12,963 nucleotides of DNA from Chrysiogenia bacterium (GTDB lineage: Bacteria > JAGRBM01), in the NCBI GenBank assembly GCA_020434085.1, contig JAGRBM010000053.1:1-12963 (forward strand), given 5' to 3'. The translations under genes and the position numbers were made by a program. Positions 11,151-12,963 of this stretch are shown here, piece after piece (the first letter of the stretch is position 1; every line of letters starts with the position of its first letter). The notes below the pieces were generated by a model. The model was not told the DNA's origin, made no database searches, and saw only the letters and a list, made by a program, of their open reading frames with translations.

Positions 11151-12963
11151 TGGGAGTGATCAACGGACCGGCGCAGGTCAGCGAGAATGCAAAGAACCTT
11201 CCCACTGTGTGCGTGCTGTGTTCGCACAACTGTGCGATGAGAGTCGACGTCGAGAACAACGAAATCACGAAAGTCCGCGCCGATGAATCAAGCCCGCTGA
11301 CCAGGGGCTACAGTTGCAACAAGGGCTATCGCATCGCCTACTACGTCAACCACAAACAGCGCGTGGAATACCCCATGAAGCGCCGCGCCGACGGGAGTTT
11401 CGAGCGCATCTCCTGGGACCAGGCGATCACAGAGATTTCTTCGAAGCTCAAAGCGATCCGCGCCAGGCATCCGGGTCGCTCCGTGGCGCTTGCGGGAATC
11501 GGCGGACAGGGCAACCACATGGATGGGCCGTTTGCGATTCCCTTCCTCATGGGAGTGGGCAGCGACATCATCTTCAACTCGCTTGGGCAGGAGAAGACCC
11601 AGCACCCGCTCGTCGACGGATGGATGTTTGGCGCCTCACCGGAGAGTTTCCTGCACGCCGACGCCGAGCACGCGGAGTATCTGCTGATGCTGGGAACCAA
11701 TCCGGTGGTGAGCAACCGGGGCGAGCGTGCCACTGAGACCATCAAGGAGCTTCGCCAGAATGAGGCGCGCACGCTCGTTGTCGTTGACCCGCGCCGGACG
11801 GAAACAACCCGGCGGGCCAACGCCCATCTTCGCATCAAGCCGGGCATGGACGTCTACTTCATGCTGGGGATGTGCGCGCACATCGAGCGCGAGGGGCTCA
11901 CTGACAAGAAGTTCATCGGCAAGTACACCAAAGACTACGAGAAGCTGCGCCAGGTCCTGCGCGGGATTGATCTTGACGAGATGGCCGCGCGCACGGGGCT
12001 CGATGTCTCGGAGATCACCAGGACCGCCGAGGGTTTTGCGCGCGCAAAGTCCGCCGCGGTATTCATGGACCTGGGGGCCGAACAGATCCCGTACTCTACG
12101 CTCATGTCCTATCTCGTTCGCGTGCTCGTCCTCATGACGGGCAACGTGGGCAAGAAGGGCGGACAGGTCTTTCTCCCGATGTTCATGGCGAAGTCTCCCA
12201 CCATGGCGAAGCCCGGGTTCCCCAAGGCGCTGGCCTCGGACATCCCGGCCATTCCCATGTTTTCGCCATTTGGCTGGCTCTCGCCGAACCTGCTTCCCGA
12301 GGAAATTCTCGTCGACCACCCGGCACGCATCCGCGCGCTCATTGTGGAGGGGGCCAACCCGCTTGTCAGCTACGCCGATTCCCAACTGCACCGCGAGGCG
12401 TTTAAGAAGCTCGACCTGCTGGTGGTGATCGATCCGGCCTTTACCGAGACCGCGCAGGTGGCCGACTACGTGCTGCCGGCGGCGGCCGGCTACGAGAAGT
12501 GGGAACACGCGGGATTTCCCAAGGGCTATCCCCATGTGAGCGCCCAGGTGCGCCCGCCCGTAGTGCGCGGCCCTGACGAGGCGCTGCCGGAAGCGGAAAT
12601 CTACCACCGGCTTGCGCGGGAGATGGGCATTGCGCCCAAGGCTCCTCGGGCGCTCCACCTGCTCGCCAAGGGGGCGAGAAGTCCGCTCGGCGCGCCGCTC
12701 TATTTCGCCGCGCTTGGCTCCCTGGCGGCGATGCGCGGCGGAAGCGGGAAGGCGATCGCTGCCCGCTTCGTGTTCTGGCTCTACGAGACGCTCGGGCCGC
12801 TGCTTCCCTCGCCGCAGCTCGTGGCAATCTGGGGCATGGCTCACGCCTTTGCTGCCACGCGCAAGGCGGACGTGGTGCGCCAGTATTCCGAAGTGGCCCG
12901 GATGAAGAATCCCTTTGCCGTTGGAGAATTCCTCTTTCAGAAGATCCTCGATCATCCAGAGGG
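11150..12963 (+). CDS. Molybdopterin-dependent oxidoreductase, DMSO-reductase superfamily (3'-truncated)
   Basis: Large molybdenum- or tungsten-bis-MGD enzyme. 604 residues are visible and the frame stays open to the window edge. The N-terminus has a [4Fe-4S] site, CVLCSHNC with a later Cys (Cys21, Cys24, Cys28, Cys56; spacing 2-3-27). Cofactor-binding signatures follow: LLMLGTNPVVSNRG (178-191), VVVDPRRTETTRRAN (210-224) and LRIKPGMDVYFMLGM (227-241). Later come LMTGNVGKKGGQ, ALIVEGANPLVSY and VVIDPAFTETAQVADYVLPA. At the usual metal-ligand region (about 140-152, FNSLGQEKTQH) I see no Cys or in-frame TGA, unlike formate dehydrogenases. There is no twin-arginine signal, so it is probably cytoplasmic. 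The substrate is unknown; the best description is a BisC/FdhF-like member of unassigned function. The start is ATG at 11150, overlapping the tetR stop (TGATG), which implies translational coupling. The expected C-terminal MopB domain lies beyond the window. Confidence 0.92.
   Translation, partial: MGVINGPAQVSENAKNLPTVCVLCSHNCAMRVDVENNEITKVRADESSPLTRGYSCNKGYRIAYYVNHKQRVEYPMKRRADGSFERISWDQAITEISSKLKAIRARHPGRSVALAGIGGQGNHMDGPFAIPFLMGVGSDIIFNSLGQEKTQHPLVDGWMFGASPESFLHADAEHAEYLLMLGTNPVVSNRGERATETIKELRQNEARTLVVVDPRRTETTRRANAHLRIKPGMDVYFMLGMCAHIEREGLTDKKFIGKYTKDYEKLRQVLRGIDLDEMAARTGLDVSEITRTAEGFARAKSAAVFMDLGAEQIPYSTLMSYLVRVLVLMTGNVGKKGGQVFLPMFMAKSPTMAKPGFPKALASDIPAIPMFSPFGWLSPNLLPEEILVDHPARIRALIVEGANPLVSYADSQLHREAFKKLDLLVVIDPAFTETAQVADYVLPAAAGYEKWEHAGFPKGYPHVSAQVRPPVVRGPDEALPEAEIYHRLAREMGIAPKAPRALHLLAKGARSPLGAPLYFAALGSLAAMRGGSGKAIAARFVFWLYETLGPLLPSPQLVAIWGMAHAFAATRKADVVRQYSEVARMKNPFAVGEFLFQKILDHPE

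Noticed and set aside
11636-12955. 439-codon minus-strand open frame
   Set aside because: It is the antisense shadow of the oxidoreductase, whose Fe-S and cofactor motifs are clear on the plus strand. GC-rich DNA commonly leaves such frames open.

Overview
The window is GC-rich, densely coded bacterial chromosome. The gene order pheT - ihfA - MerR-type regulator - tRNA-Pro - surE - yqaA-type membrane protein - LysM/M23 lipoprotein (NlpD-like) is a housekeeping arrangement I know from proteobacteria, especially delta-type lineages such as Geobacter. Together with a minimal bacterial histone and a CdsZ-type zinc-ribbon protein, this suggests a delta-proteobacterial or neighbouring lineage (Desulfobacterota, Myxococcota, Bdellovibrionota or similar). 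The taxonomic call is an inference.

Layout. 1-3345: the 3' part of pheT, an intergenic repeat element with a candidate promoter, ihfA, a MerR regulator and tRNA-Pro(GGG). 3466-4992: surE and a YqaA/DedA-like membrane protein, separated by an inverted pair of repeat elements. 5150-6070: mrr, a type IV (modification-dependent) restriction endonuclease. It is visibly less GC-rich than its neighbours and sits inside the surE-yqaA-nlpD order, so it looks acquired. 6246-7671: a LysM/M23 murein-hydrolase lipoprotein and apt. 7819-7998: a 59-residue histone-fold protein with an excellent ribosome binding site, small enough to be missed by length-filtered gene calling. 8088-8218: tRNA-Arg(CCT) and a terminator. 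8250-9440: a TSUP (TauE/SafE) permease bracketed by repeat palindromes. 9478-10349: a terminator shared by converging genes and a minus-strand coiled-coil/zinc-ribbon protein. 10494-12963: an AT-rich perfect palindrome overlapping a promoter, then a TetR regulator whose stop overlaps the start of a molybdopterin oxidoreductase that runs off the window.

How the parts work together. pheT, apt and the two tRNAs serve translation and nucleotide salvage. IhfA and the histone are two unrelated DNA-architectural proteins in one neighbourhood. SurE, the YqaA protein and the NlpD-like lipoprotein belong to the stationary-phase/envelope group. The TetR-oxidoreductase pair looks like a self-regulated redox operon.

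Two families of non-coding palindromes recur. One is C-run/G-run REP-like hairpins at four places. The other is imperfect palindromes built from ACGTCC/GTGCAC-like hexamers at three places, two of which bracket the TSUP gene. The points most worth a second look are the histone gene, the displaced mrr, the palindrome-overlapped (possibly leaderless) tetR promoter and the two repeat families.
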